In this document: positions 37,423-45,393 of the stretch, piece by piece
Layout of the letters: the number at the start of each line of letters is the position of its first letter
Numbering within the stretch: the first letter of the stretch is position 1
Assembly: GCF_024495425.1 (NCBI RefSeq)
Contig: NZ_JANHJR010000003.1
Span: 744,001-808,000 of the forward strand
DNA length: 64,000 bases
Source: Haloarchaeobius litoreus
GTDB taxonomy: Archaea > Halobacteriota > Halobacteria > Halobacteriales > Natrialbaceae
Direction: 5' to 3'
Translations under genes and position numbers: made by a program
The notes under the pieces: model-generated
Databases searched by the model: none
What the model saw: only the letters and a program-made list of their open reading frames with translations
Told to the model about the DNA's origin: nothing

Positions 37423-37490
37423 GGCGGTGAGCGGTGCGAGCTCCCCGGACGGGACCGCCTTTCATGTCGGCTCGGAACCAACAGTCACGC

Positions 37491-37868
37491 ATGAACGCCT
37501 GGCCGACCATCGTCTACGACGACGACTGCGGCTTCTGTACGTGGAGCGCGCGGTACGCTGCGGCGCGTGGTCCCTTCGCCCTCGTCGGGTTCTCCGAGCT
37601 CACGGACGAGCAGCTGGCGCGGCTCCCGCCGGACTACGAGTCCTGTGCCCACCTGTTCGTCGGCGACGAGACGTACTCCTGTGGGGCCGCCGCCGAGGAG
37701 GTCGTCGCCCGCATGGACACGTGGGAGCACCTGCCGATGGCCGCGTTCCAGTTCCTCCCCGGGTCCGTCCGGGCAACCGTCCGCGAGCCGCTCTACCGGT
37801 CGTTGGCGAACCATCGGGACCTCCTCGCCAGGATTCGGCGCTGCGAGCCACCGGCTCGGGGCGGGTAG
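37491..37868 (+). CDS. DCC-family (DUF393) thiol protein, 125 aa
   Basis: Begins NAWPTIVYDDDCGFCTWSAR, containing the DxDCGFC motif of the DCC family (thioredoxin-like). Later YSCGAAAEEVVARMDTW and FQFLPGSVRATVREPLYRSL follow the family pattern. These proteins are presumed thiol oxidoreductases of unknown partner. ATG 37491 is preferred over 37464 because the motif lies near the start. A short gap separates it from the cupin gene; they may be cotranscribed. Confidence 0.85.
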   Translation: MNAWPTIVYDDDCGFCTWSARYAAARGPFALVGFSELTDEQLARLPPDYESCAHLFVGDETYSCGAAAEEVVARMDTWEHLPMAAFQFLPGSVRATVREPLYRSLANHRDLLARIRRCEPPARGG

Positions 37869-37970
37869 AAGTGGAAGTGGGAAAGTCGACGCGTCCGAAG
37901 TTACGTACGGGCGTAGTAAAACCAGTTTCGCTACCGCGACCAGTTGCCGGTAGGCCACAGGTTCTTATGA

Positions 37971-37987
37971 CGGGGTGAGTCACCCCG
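37971..37987. repeat. 17-base perfect palindrome at a gene end
   Basis: CGGGGTGA-G-TCACCCCG is an 8+8 perfect inverted repeat with one-base centre. It includes the stop codon of the minus-strand lipoprotein gene and lies between two convergent genes, so it could be a bidirectional terminator stem; no T-run follows immediately. Confidence 0.5.
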
Positions 37988-38867
37988 CGCCGCCGGGCAC
38001 GAACTCGACGGCGGCGTGGGCGGTGCAGACGAATCGAGCCTCGCCGAGCACCTCCCGGAACGTCTCGGCCTCGTCGTCGGTCAGCTCGGCCGAACCCGTC
38101 TCGACGGCGGTCCCGACCGGGTCCCGGAGGTCCGCCGGGAGCGCCCGGTCCTGCAGCCGCACGAGCGTCGAGTTCTGACCCACGTCGGCGGCGCGGAGGC
38201 TGAGCATGTGGTGGCCGACGTTATCGCCGTGGGCGACGGTGATCCGGTAGACTGTATCCTCCGTCCCGAGGTACTCGTTCCGTTCGAACACGAGGGCGGC
38301 GTCCGGTTTCTCCTCGTGACCGTCGACGGTGTACTGCTCGCCGGCGATGAGTCGGTCCGCGATCTCGCGTTCGGCGTCGGACAGCTCAGCGTAGTCGACG
38401 AGTGCACCACCCTCCTGGATTCCGTCCTCCAGCGGCTCCGCCCAGTACGCGTACGAGGGCTCCTGTGCGAACCCGGCGTAGCTCGACGTGGGGTCGTACG
38501 TCTCACCCCGAAACCGGATGCGGTCGAACGCGTCGAACACCAGCCGGTCGTCCTCGTCCACGGGACCGTCCTCGGGCAGGTAGTCGACGCGCCCGTCGGT
38601 CGTCACGGCGTCGCTGACGAGGGTCCGCACGCGTTCGTTGGCGAGGACAGCGGTCGCATCGTCGGGAACCGCTACGGGGTCCACGCGCTGGAGCTCCTGG
38701 ACCGGTTCGGGCTCGGCCGTGAGCCGTGTCGTGGTCCGGTTCGGTGTCGTCGTCGCCGGTGTCTGGTCCTCGTCGTCGTCGTCCGAATCGCCGCCGAACA
38801 GACAGCCACCGAGCGCGGCCGTCAGTCCGAGGCCGCCTGTCCGGAGGAGGGCTCTGCGGGAGGGCAT
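37980..38867 (-). CDS. Tat-exported lipoprotein of unknown function, 295 aa
   Basis: The N-terminus MPSRRALLRTGGLGLTAALG with a lipobox LGGCLFGGD marks a Tat-secreted, lipid-anchored protein. A Thr/Asp linker (QTPATTTPNRTTTRLTAEPE, with an N-R-T sequon) leads to the folded part: TDGRVDYLPEDGPVDEDDRL, EPSYAYWAEPLEDG, ALVDYAELSDAEREIADRLI. It ends RFVCTAHAAVEFVPGGAG. No domain is recognised. The phrase VDYxxLSxAER recurs in the lipoprotein at 44280, so they may belong to one family. It would sit on the outer face of the membrane. Confidence 0.8.
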   Translation of the reverse strand: MPSRRALLRTGGLGLTAALGGCLFGGDSDDDDEDQTPATTTPNRTTTRLTAEPEPVQELQRVDPVAVPDDATAVLANERVRTLVSDAVTTDGRVDYLPEDGPVDEDDRLVFDAFDRIRFRGETYDPTSSYAGFAQEPSYAYWAEPLEDGIQEGGALVDYAELSDAEREIADRLIAGEQYTVDGHEEKPDAALVFERNEYLGTEDTVYRITVAHGDNVGHHMLSLRAADVGQNSTLVRLQDRALPADLRDPVGTAVETGSAELTDDEAETFREVLGEARFVCTAHAAVEFVPGGAG

Positions 38868-38909
38868 CGCCCGCCGATTTCGTGTCCACCGATAAGTGCT
38901 TTGTCGGTG

Positions 38910-39665
38910 TCAGTCGAGCACGGCGGCGAGTCCGTGCAGGCTCTCCAGCACCCGGTCGGGCGTGACGTGTTCGCCGTCCGGCGCGGCCGCCCGTGCCTCA
39001 CTCGGCGTCGTCCCGTCCGGCGGACACCACGCGACCCGGAGGCCCGCCCGAACCGCGCCGCGAACGTCGTGGTGGAACGAGTCGCCGACGTAGAGCGCCC
39101 GGTCCGGAACGACGCCGAGGTCCGTGAGGGCCGTCTCGAACGGTTCGGGCACTGGTTTCGGTTCGGTCACTTCGTCGACGTACACCGCCGTCTCGAAGGT
39201 GTCCGTGATGCCCAGGATGTCGAGCTTGGCCTCCTGAACCCGCCGCTCGCCGTTCGTCACGAGACCAACACGATAGCCCTCGCGGGCCGATTCGAGCGCG
39301 GCCTCGGCCCCGGGCAGGAGCTCGACCCGGTCCCGGGCGAGCACCGCACCGAAGGCCTCGTACAGCGCCCGGGCGTCGTCCGGGTCGCCGCCGTGGCGGT
39401 CCGCCGCGCGCTCGAACGCCGAAGTCCAGAAGTCGGCGTGGGTCCGGTCCGGCGGGAACGCCTGCTCCACCGCGACGGCTTCGAGGTCGGCGTAGCTGCA
39501 GAAGGGCTCGACGCCCGCGCGTTCGAACGCCGCGGGCAGGATCTCCCCGCCGTCCTGCTCGTACGTCGTCAGCGTGTCGTCGAGGTCGAACAGCACCGCG
39601 TCGATGTCGCTCGTCAGTTCCGTTGCTGTCGATTCGGCTCCGTCGTCTCGGATTTCGCCTGTCAT
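38910..39665 (-). CDS. HAD-superfamily hydrolase, 251 aa
   Basis: Haloacid dehalogenase-like phosphatase. Motif I is DAVLFDLDDTLTTYEQDGGE, motif II VGLVTNGERRVQEAKL (Thr-Asn), motif III the Lys in EVTEPKPVPEPFE, and motif IV ALYVGDSFHHDVRGAVRAGL. The cap is helical C1 type (ARALYEAFGAVLARD). It could be a phosphoglycolate-type or pyrimidine nucleotidase-type phosphatase. The N-terminal 20 residues (GEIRDDGAESTATELTSDID) are an acidic extension; an internal start is possible. Confidence 0.9.
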   Translation of the reverse strand: MTGEIRDDGAESTATELTSDIDAVLFDLDDTLTTYEQDGGEILPAAFERAGVEPFCSYADLEAVAVEQAFPPDRTHADFWTSAFERAADRHGGDPDDARALYEAFGAVLARDRVELLPGAEAALESAREGYRVGLVTNGERRVQEAKLDILGITDTFETAVYVDEVTEPKPVPEPFETALTDLGVVPDRALYVGDSFHHDVRGAVRAGLRVAWCPPDGTTPSEARAAAPDGEHVTPDRVLESLHGLAAVLD

Positions 39666-39783
39666 CGTTGCTCCGCCGCGTGACGTGCGGCGGCCGGCGA
39701 CAGCGTGGCCCAGCCACGGCTGTTGCCTGCTGAGAACGATACCGACTGGTCGGCGCGCCGAATTCAGCGTTTCGGTCCCGCGC

Positions 39784-39921
39784 TCACAGCCGCCGCGCCA
39801 TCACGACGATGCCGAGGACCACGAGCAGGACACCCCAGAGCACGTCGTCGCCGGGCAGCGCGGCGAGCACGAGGGTCACGATGCCGGAGCTCAGCAGCGA
39901 CCAGCCGAGTGTCGAGGCCAT
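39784..39921 (-). CDS. 45-residue membrane protein
   Basis: MASTLGWSLLSSGIVTLVLA then ALPGDDVLWGVLLVVLGIVV and the basic end MARRL. Two short hydrophobic segments form a hairpin with a PGDD turn. Between the HAD and acyl-CoA dehydrogenase genes on the same strand. Such tiny hairpin proteins are common in haloarchaea. A real gene is plausible given the composition and Arg-rich end; function unknown. Confidence 0.55.
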   Translation of the reverse strand: MASTLGWSLLSSGIVTLVLAALPGDDVLWGVLLVVLGIVVMARRL

Positions 39922-39978
39922 GGTCGTGCTTCGCGGGCCGGACGGGTAGGTTTGGCGCAGGCCTCGGTTCGCGTCCGC

Positions 39979-41142
39979 CTATTCGAAGGCTGCGATGCCG
40001 GTGAGGTCCTGCCCGAGAATCAGGGTGTGGATGTCGTGGGTGCCCTCGTAGGTGTAGACGGTCTCCATGTTGGCCATGTGGCGCATCGGCGAGTAGTCCG
40101 ACGTGATGCCGTTGCCGCCGAGCATCTCGCGGGCGACGCGGGCCTGGTCGCGGGCCATCCGGACGTTGTTGCGCTTGGCCATCGAGACGTGCTGCGGGCG
40201 GAGGTCGCCGCGCTCTTTGAGCTCGGCGAGGCGGTGTGCGAGCAGCTGGCTCGTCGTTATCTGGGTCGCCATCTCGGCGAGCTTCTCCTGCTGGAGCTGG
40301 AAGCTGGCGATGGGCTTGTCGAACTGCTCGCGGTCCGTCGCGTACTCGCGGGCGACCTCGAAGCAGTCGCGAGCCGCACCGACCGCGCCCCAGGCGATGC
40401 CGTAGCGGGCCTGCGTGAGACAGGAGAGCGGGCCCTTCATCCCCTCAACGCCGGGGAGGACGTTCTCCTCGGGCACGAACACGTCGTTCAGGCCGAACTC
40501 GCCCGTGATGGACGCCCGGAGCGAGAGCTTCTCCGTGATCTTGTTCACCGAGAAGCCGTCGCGGTCGGTCTCGACGAGGAACCCACGGACGGGGTTCCCG
40601 TCGCTGGACCTGTCCCGCGCCCAGACGACCGCCACGTCGGCGATGGGTGCGTTCGTGATCCACGTCTTCGAGCCGTTGAGCACGTAGCCGCCCTCGGCTT
40701 CCTCGGCGCGCGTCTCCATCCCCGAGGGGTTCGAGCCGTGCTCCGGTTCCGTGAGCCCGAAGCAGCCGATCTTCTCGCCGCGGCCCATCGCCGGCAGCCA
40801 CTCCTCCTTCTGCGCATCGCTGCCGAAGGCGTGGATGGGGTACATGACGAGCGCGCCCTGCACGCTGGCCATCGAGCGCAGGCCGGAGTCACACGCCTCC
40901 AGCTCCTGCATCAGCAGGCCGTACGCCGTCTCCGAGACGTTCGGCAGGTCGTAGCCGTCGAGGTTCGGGGCGTAGAAGCCCATCTCGCCCATCTCGGTGA
41001 TGAGCTCGGTGGGGAACGTGCCGTCCTCGTAGTGCTGTGCGATGTCCGGGCGGACGCGGTCCTCGACGAACTCGCGGGCGGTGTCGCGGATGAGCCGCTC
41101 CTCGTCGTCGAGGTCGGATTCGAGGCCGACGTAGTCGAGCAT
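39979..41142 (-). CDS. acyl-CoA dehydrogenase (glutaryl-CoA dehydrogenase-like), 387 aa
   Basis: FAD enzyme of acyl-CoA oxidation. It starts MLDYVGLESDLDDEERLIRD. Substrate and FAD contacts are in IGCFGLTEPEHGSNPSGMET and GSKTWITNAPIADVAVVWAR, then QARYGIAWGAVGAARDCFEV and REQFDKPIASFQLQQEKLAE. The catalytic Glu is in YTYEGTHDIHTLILGQ. The ARYGIAWG and YEGTHDIH patterns are close to glutaryl-CoA dehydrogenases, so the substrate may be glutaryl-CoA. Start at 41142 rather than 41160 by homology. A GAGTATTTTTC box lies about 30 bases upstream. Confidence 0.94.
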   Translation of the reverse strand: MLDYVGLESDLDDEERLIRDTAREFVEDRVRPDIAQHYEDGTFPTELITEMGEMGFYAPNLDGYDLPNVSETAYGLLMQELEACDSGLRSMASVQGALVMYPIHAFGSDAQKEEWLPAMGRGEKIGCFGLTEPEHGSNPSGMETRAEEAEGGYVLNGSKTWITNAPIADVAVVWARDRSSDGNPVRGFLVETDRDGFSVNKITEKLSLRASITGEFGLNDVFVPEENVLPGVEGMKGPLSCLTQARYGIAWGAVGAARDCFEVAREYATDREQFDKPIASFQLQQEKLAEMATQITTSQLLAHRLAELKERGDLRPQHVSMAKRNNVRMARDQARVAREMLGGNGITSDYSPMRHMANMETVYTYEGTHDIHTLILGQDLTGIAAFE

Positions 41143-41246
41143 ACAGTTGGTCGGGGCCACGTGCTGAAAAATACTCCTAAATGTTGCCTCGGACCTGTCT
41201 GGCTGTTCCGGTCACGACTGGGAAACGACGACGCGCCCGGGAGGAG

Positions 41247-41265
41247 TTTACATGTATTGTAAACC
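41247..41265. promoter_or_regulatory. palindromic site GTTTACA-N5-TGTAAAC
   Basis: A perfect 7+7 inverted repeat with 5-base centre, about 105-123 bases upstream of the acyl-CoA dehydrogenase start and downstream of the 273-aa gene. It is AT-rich against a G+C-rich background, as expected of a dimeric repressor or activator site. A half-site also appears at 42243-42250 and at 46604-46610. Confidence 0.45.
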
Positions 41266-41299
41266 CTAGCTGCCAGCGACATCGTCGACCCAGCCGGGT

Positions 41300-41390
41300 G
41301 GCGCGCGGACGGGCGAGCGGGCGAGCGCAGCGGTCGCGTTCGCCCGCGAGCCACACTCGCGCGAGGGATGAGCGCGCAGCGCTCAGGCAC
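41300..41390. repeat. G+C-rich structured non-coding segment
   Basis: Stem CGGGCGA at 41318-41324 with TCGCCCG at 41340-41346, and GAGCGC-GCA-GCGCTC at 41370-41384, within GCGAGCGCAGCGG and GAGCGCGCAGCGCTC runs. These short patterns resemble the 'GAGCGCAGCG' type motif found repeatedly in haloarchaeal intergenic regions. Purpose unknown. Confidence 0.45.
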
Positions 41391-41417
41391 CGCAGGGAGC
41401 TTGCGACCGAGGAGCGG

Positions 41418-42239
41418 TCACGAGACGCGCTGTTCGAGCACGCGCTCGCCGCTGTCGGCACAGGTCAGCGCGACGACCTCGTACGCATTACAACACGACT
41501 CGACCGTCTCCTCCTTCATCTCGACGGGGCCGCCGTCGGGGCAGTCCTCCAGGAACACGCGGAGGCCGTTGAGGACGCGGCCACGTGCAATCGGGTCGAG
41601 ACCGGCCCAGGCGTCGCGGTCGAGGTCTGCCAGCGCGTGGCCGCCGGCGATGTCGACGCGGAGGGCGGTCCGGGAGGGCCACTCGCCGGCGCGCTGGCCG
41701 TCGCGTTCGAGGATGACGGCCTCCTCGCGGAAGTCGAGGTCGTAGTCGCCGTCGCCGAGGCCGAAGACTGCCCGGACGTCCTCGGGGCCGGGCGCTTCGA
41801 TGGCGGTGAGCTCGTCGTCCCAGCGCTCGGCGAAGGACTCGGTGAGACAGACGTCGTCGACGTCGTCGCAGGGCTCGATGGCGCCGGCGTCGGAGAGGTA
41901 CGTCTCGGGGTCGACCTCGCGGGTGTCGCCGGCCTTCGGCATCGGATGTTCGGGCTCCTTGCCGAACAGGCGGAGGACGGACTCGGGCATGTAGCGCTTG
42001 GTGAGCGTCGGGGTGCCCGGCACCAGGTAGCCCCGGAGCCAGATGCTCGCCGCGGAGACGACGAGGACGGCGAGGGCGGCCCCGCCGGCGACGGTGGTGC
42101 TCGCGTTCGCGACGGTGAGGAGGGCGACGTCGACGACGCCCGCCAGCACGAGTGCGATGAGTGCGTTCACGGTCGTACAGGGCCAGCACCGGTTCTCGCC
42201 CGTGTACTCCGGCTCTCGGACGCGGGACAGCACTGTCAT
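41418..42239 (-). CDS. haloarchaeal membrane protein with CxxC, 273 aa
   Basis: Begins MTVLSRVREPEYTGENRCWP with a CWPC pair, followed by two helices (VNALIALVLAGVVDVALLTV and VAGGAALAVLVVSAASIWLRG). The remaining soluble part has PGTPTLTKRYMPESVLRLFG, EPCDDVDDVCLTESF and FREEAVILERDGQRAGEWP, and near the end EDCPDGGPVEMKEE, then VESCCNAYEVVALTCADSG. The several Cys suggest metal or redox chemistry. I do not recognise the family. TATA-like CGAATATAACC sits about 30 bases upstream; a TGTAAACAATT half-site lies between it and the ATG. Confidence 0.72.
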   Translation of the reverse strand: MTVLSRVREPEYTGENRCWPCTTVNALIALVLAGVVDVALLTVANASTTVAGGAALAVLVVSAASIWLRGYLVPGTPTLTKRYMPESVLRLFGKEPEHPMPKAGDTREVDPETYLSDAGAIEPCDDVDDVCLTESFAERWDDELTAIEAPGPEDVRAVFGLGDGDYDLDFREEAVILERDGQRAGEWPSRTALRVDIAGGHALADLDRDAWAGLDPIARGRVLNGLRVFLEDCPDGGPVEMKEETVESCCNAYEVVALTCADSGERVLEQRVS

Positions 42240-42324
42240 AATTGTTTACAGGAACGGTGCCAGTGGTTATATTCGTTTCCGATGCGGCCACCCGTCGGGC
42301 GGGCGGTCTCGCGGGGGCGACGGC

Positions 42325-43032
42325 TCAGTCGCTCGCGGTGGCCGGGCGCTCGTCGCGTACCGCCGCGGCGTACTGCAGGAAGTTGTCGAACAGGGCCTTC
42401 GCCTCGCACGCTTTCGCGTAGTTCTCGTCGGTGATGCCGGCGACGACACGCTCCTTGCGTTCGTCGTTCAGCTCGTCCTTCCCCTCGGTGACGGTGCGGG
42501 CGGTCTCCGGGTCGTACTCGGGGTGGAACTGCACGCCGAAGACGTGGTCCTTCCGGAAGCCGTGGTTGCCGTACTCGTTGGTGGCGATCTCACGGGCCCC
42601 CTCGGGGAGCTCGACGACGGCGTCGGAGTGCGTGGTGAAGACGGTGAAGCGGTCCGGGAGGCCGTCGAGCAGCGGGTCGTCGCCGGCGCGCTCGACCTCG
42701 CGGTAGCCGATCTCGTACTCGCCCATGGCGTCGACCTCGCCGCCGAGCGCCTCGGCGAGCAGCTGGTGGCCCCAGCAGACCCCCAGACAGGGCAGGCCGT
42801 GACCGGCGGCCTCGCGGGCGTACTCGCGTGCGGCGCGAATCCACGGTTCGTCCCAGTACACCGACGAGCGCGAGCCCGTGACGACCACGGCGTCGTACTC
42901 GAAGCTCTCGGGGAGTTCGCCGTCGGTGAGGGAGAACTCCGACACGTCGGCGTCGAGCTCCCGGCGGAAGTTCCGGCGGGTGTCCGCCCCGTCGTGGGCG
43001 GCGTTCAGCAGCGCGATGCGGAGTCGGCTCAT
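42325..43032 (-). CDS. type 1 glutamine amidotransferase-like protein, 235 aa
   Basis: Class I amidotransferase (GATase1) domain standing alone. It has VVVTGSRSSVYWDEPWIRAA, the nucleophile elbow GLPCLGVCWGHQLLAEALGG with Cys, and the His-x-Glu of the triad in VFGVQFHPEYDPETAR. It is not attached to a synthetase, so it belongs to the GMP-synthase-like amidotransferase group that act with separate partners or as peptidases. Start 43032 at MSRLRIALLNAAHD. A partner is not obvious nearby. Confidence 0.9.
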   Translation of the reverse strand: MSRLRIALLNAAHDGADTRRNFRRELDADVSEFSLTDGELPESFEYDAVVVTGSRSSVYWDEPWIRAAREYAREAAGHGLPCLGVCWGHQLLAEALGGEVDAMGEYEIGYREVERAGDDPLLDGLPDRFTVFTTHSDAVVELPEGAREIATNEYGNHGFRKDHVFGVQFHPEYDPETARTVTEGKDELNDERKERVVAGITDENYAKACEAKALFDNFLQYAAAVRDERPATASD

Positions 43033-43451
43033 GCTCGAAACCCAGGACACCGGCCCTAAAGGGCGTTGCGCCCCGGCGAATCCTGCCGACGACGGCGACA
43101 CGTCGGGGGATGCCTAACTCTGTAGGACACACCACTACCGGCGGCCACGCCAAACGGACGGATGCGGTCGGCGCGCCGGAGCCCCCCGAAGGGCGACGGA
43201 CGGACCGTGTCGTCGCCCTCGGCGCGTCGAACTCCACGACCGCACCGCTCGCAGACCGCACCCACCACACGACACGACGGTCCACCGACCGGACCCAACC
43301 TGTCACGACACGCCACCCCCCACCGCACCCTACCGCAACCCACCGCTGTCTCCTCGCTCGCGCCGGCTGCAGTCCGGCCATGCCACGCCCGTCATCCGTT
43401 CCCCCTCCCGCCATCCACCTTTCGCGGCCGCTCCATCCGACCAGACGGTGG
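43033..43451. other. 419-base intergenic region, C-rich (G-rich on minus strand)
   Basis: No gene is supported; open frames here have low-complexity Pro/Thr/Arg content. The plus strand from about 43255 to 43350 is poor in G and rich in CCC and CAC runs, with C-tracts at 43294-43296, 43316-43321, 43328-43330 and 43339-43341. The minus strand therefore holds four G-tracts that could form a quadruplex upstream of the amidotransferase gene. Confidence 0.55.
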
Positions 43452-44222
43452 TCAGTCCTCCCGCTCGAAGAAGCCCAGCAGCGCGTCGTTGACCGGGCGT
43501 GACCGCTCGATGCCGACGAAGTGGCCGGCGTCGGGGTACTCGACCGCCTCGCCGCGGGGCAGTCCCTCGGCGAGTCGACGCCCCGCTGCCGGGTCGAGCA
43601 GCTCGTCCGCGTCGGGCACGACGACCAGCGTCGGGTTGTCTATCTCGTACAGGGGCTCGGCGTCGAAGCCGTCGAGTGCGGCGCGCTGGTGCTCCCACGA
43701 CTCCGGGTCCGCATCCTCGCCCGTTCGCCACTCCGCGATGCCGTCGAGCACGTCGGGCTGGGCGGCCCGGAACTCGGCGGAGAACACCGACGAGAGCGTC
43801 TCCCGGCAGGCATCGGGGTCATCCGGATCGGCGAACAGCGGGCCCGGCTCGTAGGCGTCGCCGGTCGCCGCGCCGGCGAGCAGGGCGAGCTTCCGCACCC
43901 GACCCGAGTTGCGGGCGTAGTGCAGCGCGACCATCGCCCCGAGGCCGCTGCCGACGAGGTGGACCGAGTCGGTTCCGTGGTCCCGGAGCACGGCGTCGAG
44001 GTCGTTCGCCAGCGTCGCCACCGACAGTGGACCGGCCGGCGGGTCGGAGCCGTCGGTCCCGCGCATCGCCCACGTCAGCGTCTCGAACGGCCCGGCGAGG
44101 CCGGCGTGCTGCCAGCCCCAGAACCACGGCCCGACCCCGATGTCGGGGACGAACGCCACCGTCTCCCCGTCGCCGTCGGTCCGGTACTGCAGCGTCGTCC
44201 CGTCGCGCGTCGTGGTCGGCAT
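43452..44222 (-). CDS. alpha/beta hydrolase, 256 aa
   Basis: Alpha/beta hydrolase fold. It opens DGTTLQYRTDGDGETVAFVP, with an oxyanion region near GVGPWFWGWQHAGLAG. The nucleophile elbow is VHLVGSGLGAMVALHYARNS (GxSxG appears as GSGLG, shifted). The acid is in LVVVPDADELLDPAAG and the His in YPDAGHFVGIERSRP. The substrate is unknown; esterases and dienelactone-type enzymes look similar. The gene is divergent from the lipoprotein gene that starts at 44280. Confidence 0.87.
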   Translation of the reverse strand: MPTTTRDGTTLQYRTDGDGETVAFVPDIGVGPWFWGWQHAGLAGPFETLTWAMRGTDGSDPPAGPLSVATLANDLDAVLRDHGTDSVHLVGSGLGAMVALHYARNSGRVRKLALLAGAATGDAYEPGPLFADPDDPDACRETLSSVFSAEFRAAQPDVLDGIAEWRTGEDADPESWEHQRAALDGFDAEPLYEIDNPTLVVVPDADELLDPAAGRRLAEGLPRGEAVEYPDAGHFVGIERSRPVNDALLGFFERED

Positions 44223-44279
44223 GGCTGGTGGGAGGTGGCCCCACCGGAAACTATTCACGGATGCTCCCCGCCATGGAAC

Positions 44280-45323
44280 ATGATGCGACGCCGTCAGTTC
44301 CTCGCCGGCTCCGGCACCGCCCTCGCCGTCGCCCTCGCCGGCTGTAGCCGCCCGCCCCGCGTCGAACTGCAGCTGACGCCGCTCCACGAATCGGGGCTCG
44401 GGGAGCGGCTCGTGACCCCCCGCCGTCTCCTCGACCCACCCCAGGCGACCGCGGTCAGACGCGCCCGCGAGGACGGTTCCTACGTCCGGACCGTCAGCGA
44501 CGAGTCGGGCCCACTCCTCGCCGACGGCCAGTTCGTGAGCGACGACGGAGCGGTGTTCGAGATCCGCACCACCCGGGTCGATGTCGAACACCGGACGGTC
44601 GAGACGTTCGCGGTCATCTACACGGGCGACGGGGACGGGACCACCTACGAGCTCGACGAGGACGCCCGCGTCGTCGACTACGGCGACCTCCCGCCGGCGG
44701 ACCGGGCGATGTTCGACGCGCTCGACCCCGACTCGCTCCTCGGAGCGGGTGACGGAACCGCGGTGCTCCACACCCACGACTACCCCGACGACCACGACTC
44801 CGTGCTCCTCCCCGACCCGGCCTACGACGCCGTCGACTACGAGGGCGAGACGTTCGCTGTCGAGTACGAAGGACGTGAGACCGTCGAGAACGGCCGCTTC
44901 CGCTACGAGCTCGACCGGCTCGCGCCCGATACGGCGGCGTACGTCGAGCAGCTGGCCGCGTCGGTCGTGTTCACCCTCGCCGCGAGCGACCTCTCCGAGG
45001 AGCAACGTGAGATGCTGGACTCGGCGATGGAGGGCGGCTACGACGAGGAGCGCGAGCTCTCCGACGCGTTCTCGGCACTGCTCGACCGCCTCCGCAGCCA
45101 CGACTCGCTCGACGTCGGGTACGCCGACTGGGTGTCGGTCGCCGAGTACGAGCGCACCGAGTACCTCGTGGAGATCGACGACAACGACTTCGACGACCGC
45201 ACCACGGACCGTCCGTACCGCCTGCCGGACGAGGACGACGACGGCACGACGAACGGTACCACGCTGAACGGTACCACGCGGAACGCTACCACGACCGACA
45301 CCACCGGACCACCGTCCGACTGA
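44280..45323 (+). CDS. Tat-exported lipoprotein with sequon-rich tail, 347 aa
   Basis: MMRRRQFLAGSGTALAVALA then GCSRPPRVELQL: Tat RR motif and lipobox (LAGC). The extracellular part has EIRTTRVDVEHRTVETFAVI, VVDYGDLPPADRAMFDALD, DAVDYEGETFAVEYEGRETV and ASDLSEEQREMLDSAMEGGY. The last 30 residues contain three N-glycosylation sequons in a row, NGTTLNGTTRNATTTDTT, on a Thr-rich tail. Start ATG 44280 or 44283. It is divergent from the hydrolase with only 57 bases between them. Function unknown. Confidence 0.8.
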   Translation: MMRRRQFLAGSGTALAVALAGCSRPPRVELQLTPLHESGLGERLVTPRRLLDPPQATAVRRAREDGSYVRTVSDESGPLLADGQFVSDDGAVFEIRTTRVDVEHRTVETFAVIYTGDGDGTTYELDEDARVVDYGDLPPADRAMFDALDPDSLLGAGDGTAVLHTHDYPDDHDSVLLPDPAYDAVDYEGETFAVEYEGRETVENGRFRYELDRLAPDTAAYVEQLAASVVFTLAASDLSEEQREMLDSAMEGGYDEERELSDAFSALLDRLRSHDSLDVGYADWVSVAEYERTEYLVEIDDNDFDDRTTDRPYRLPDEDDDGTTNGTTLNGTTRNATTTDTTGPPSD

Positions 45324-45393
45324 CCGCTCCCCCACTACCGTCGTCCCCGACCGTTCCGGGCTTCTTTTGCCACGCCACTGCGAGGTATCGACA

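Noticed and set aside
42325-43032. GMP synthase glutaminase subunit GuaA
   Set aside because: It has the amidotransferase triad but no ATP-pyrophosphatase partner gene is nearby, so only the broader family is named.
43110-43502. Possible gene in the 419-base gap
   Set aside because: It has Pro/Thr/Arg-rich low-complexity translation and overlaps the 3' end of the hydrolase gene; no start signal is seen.
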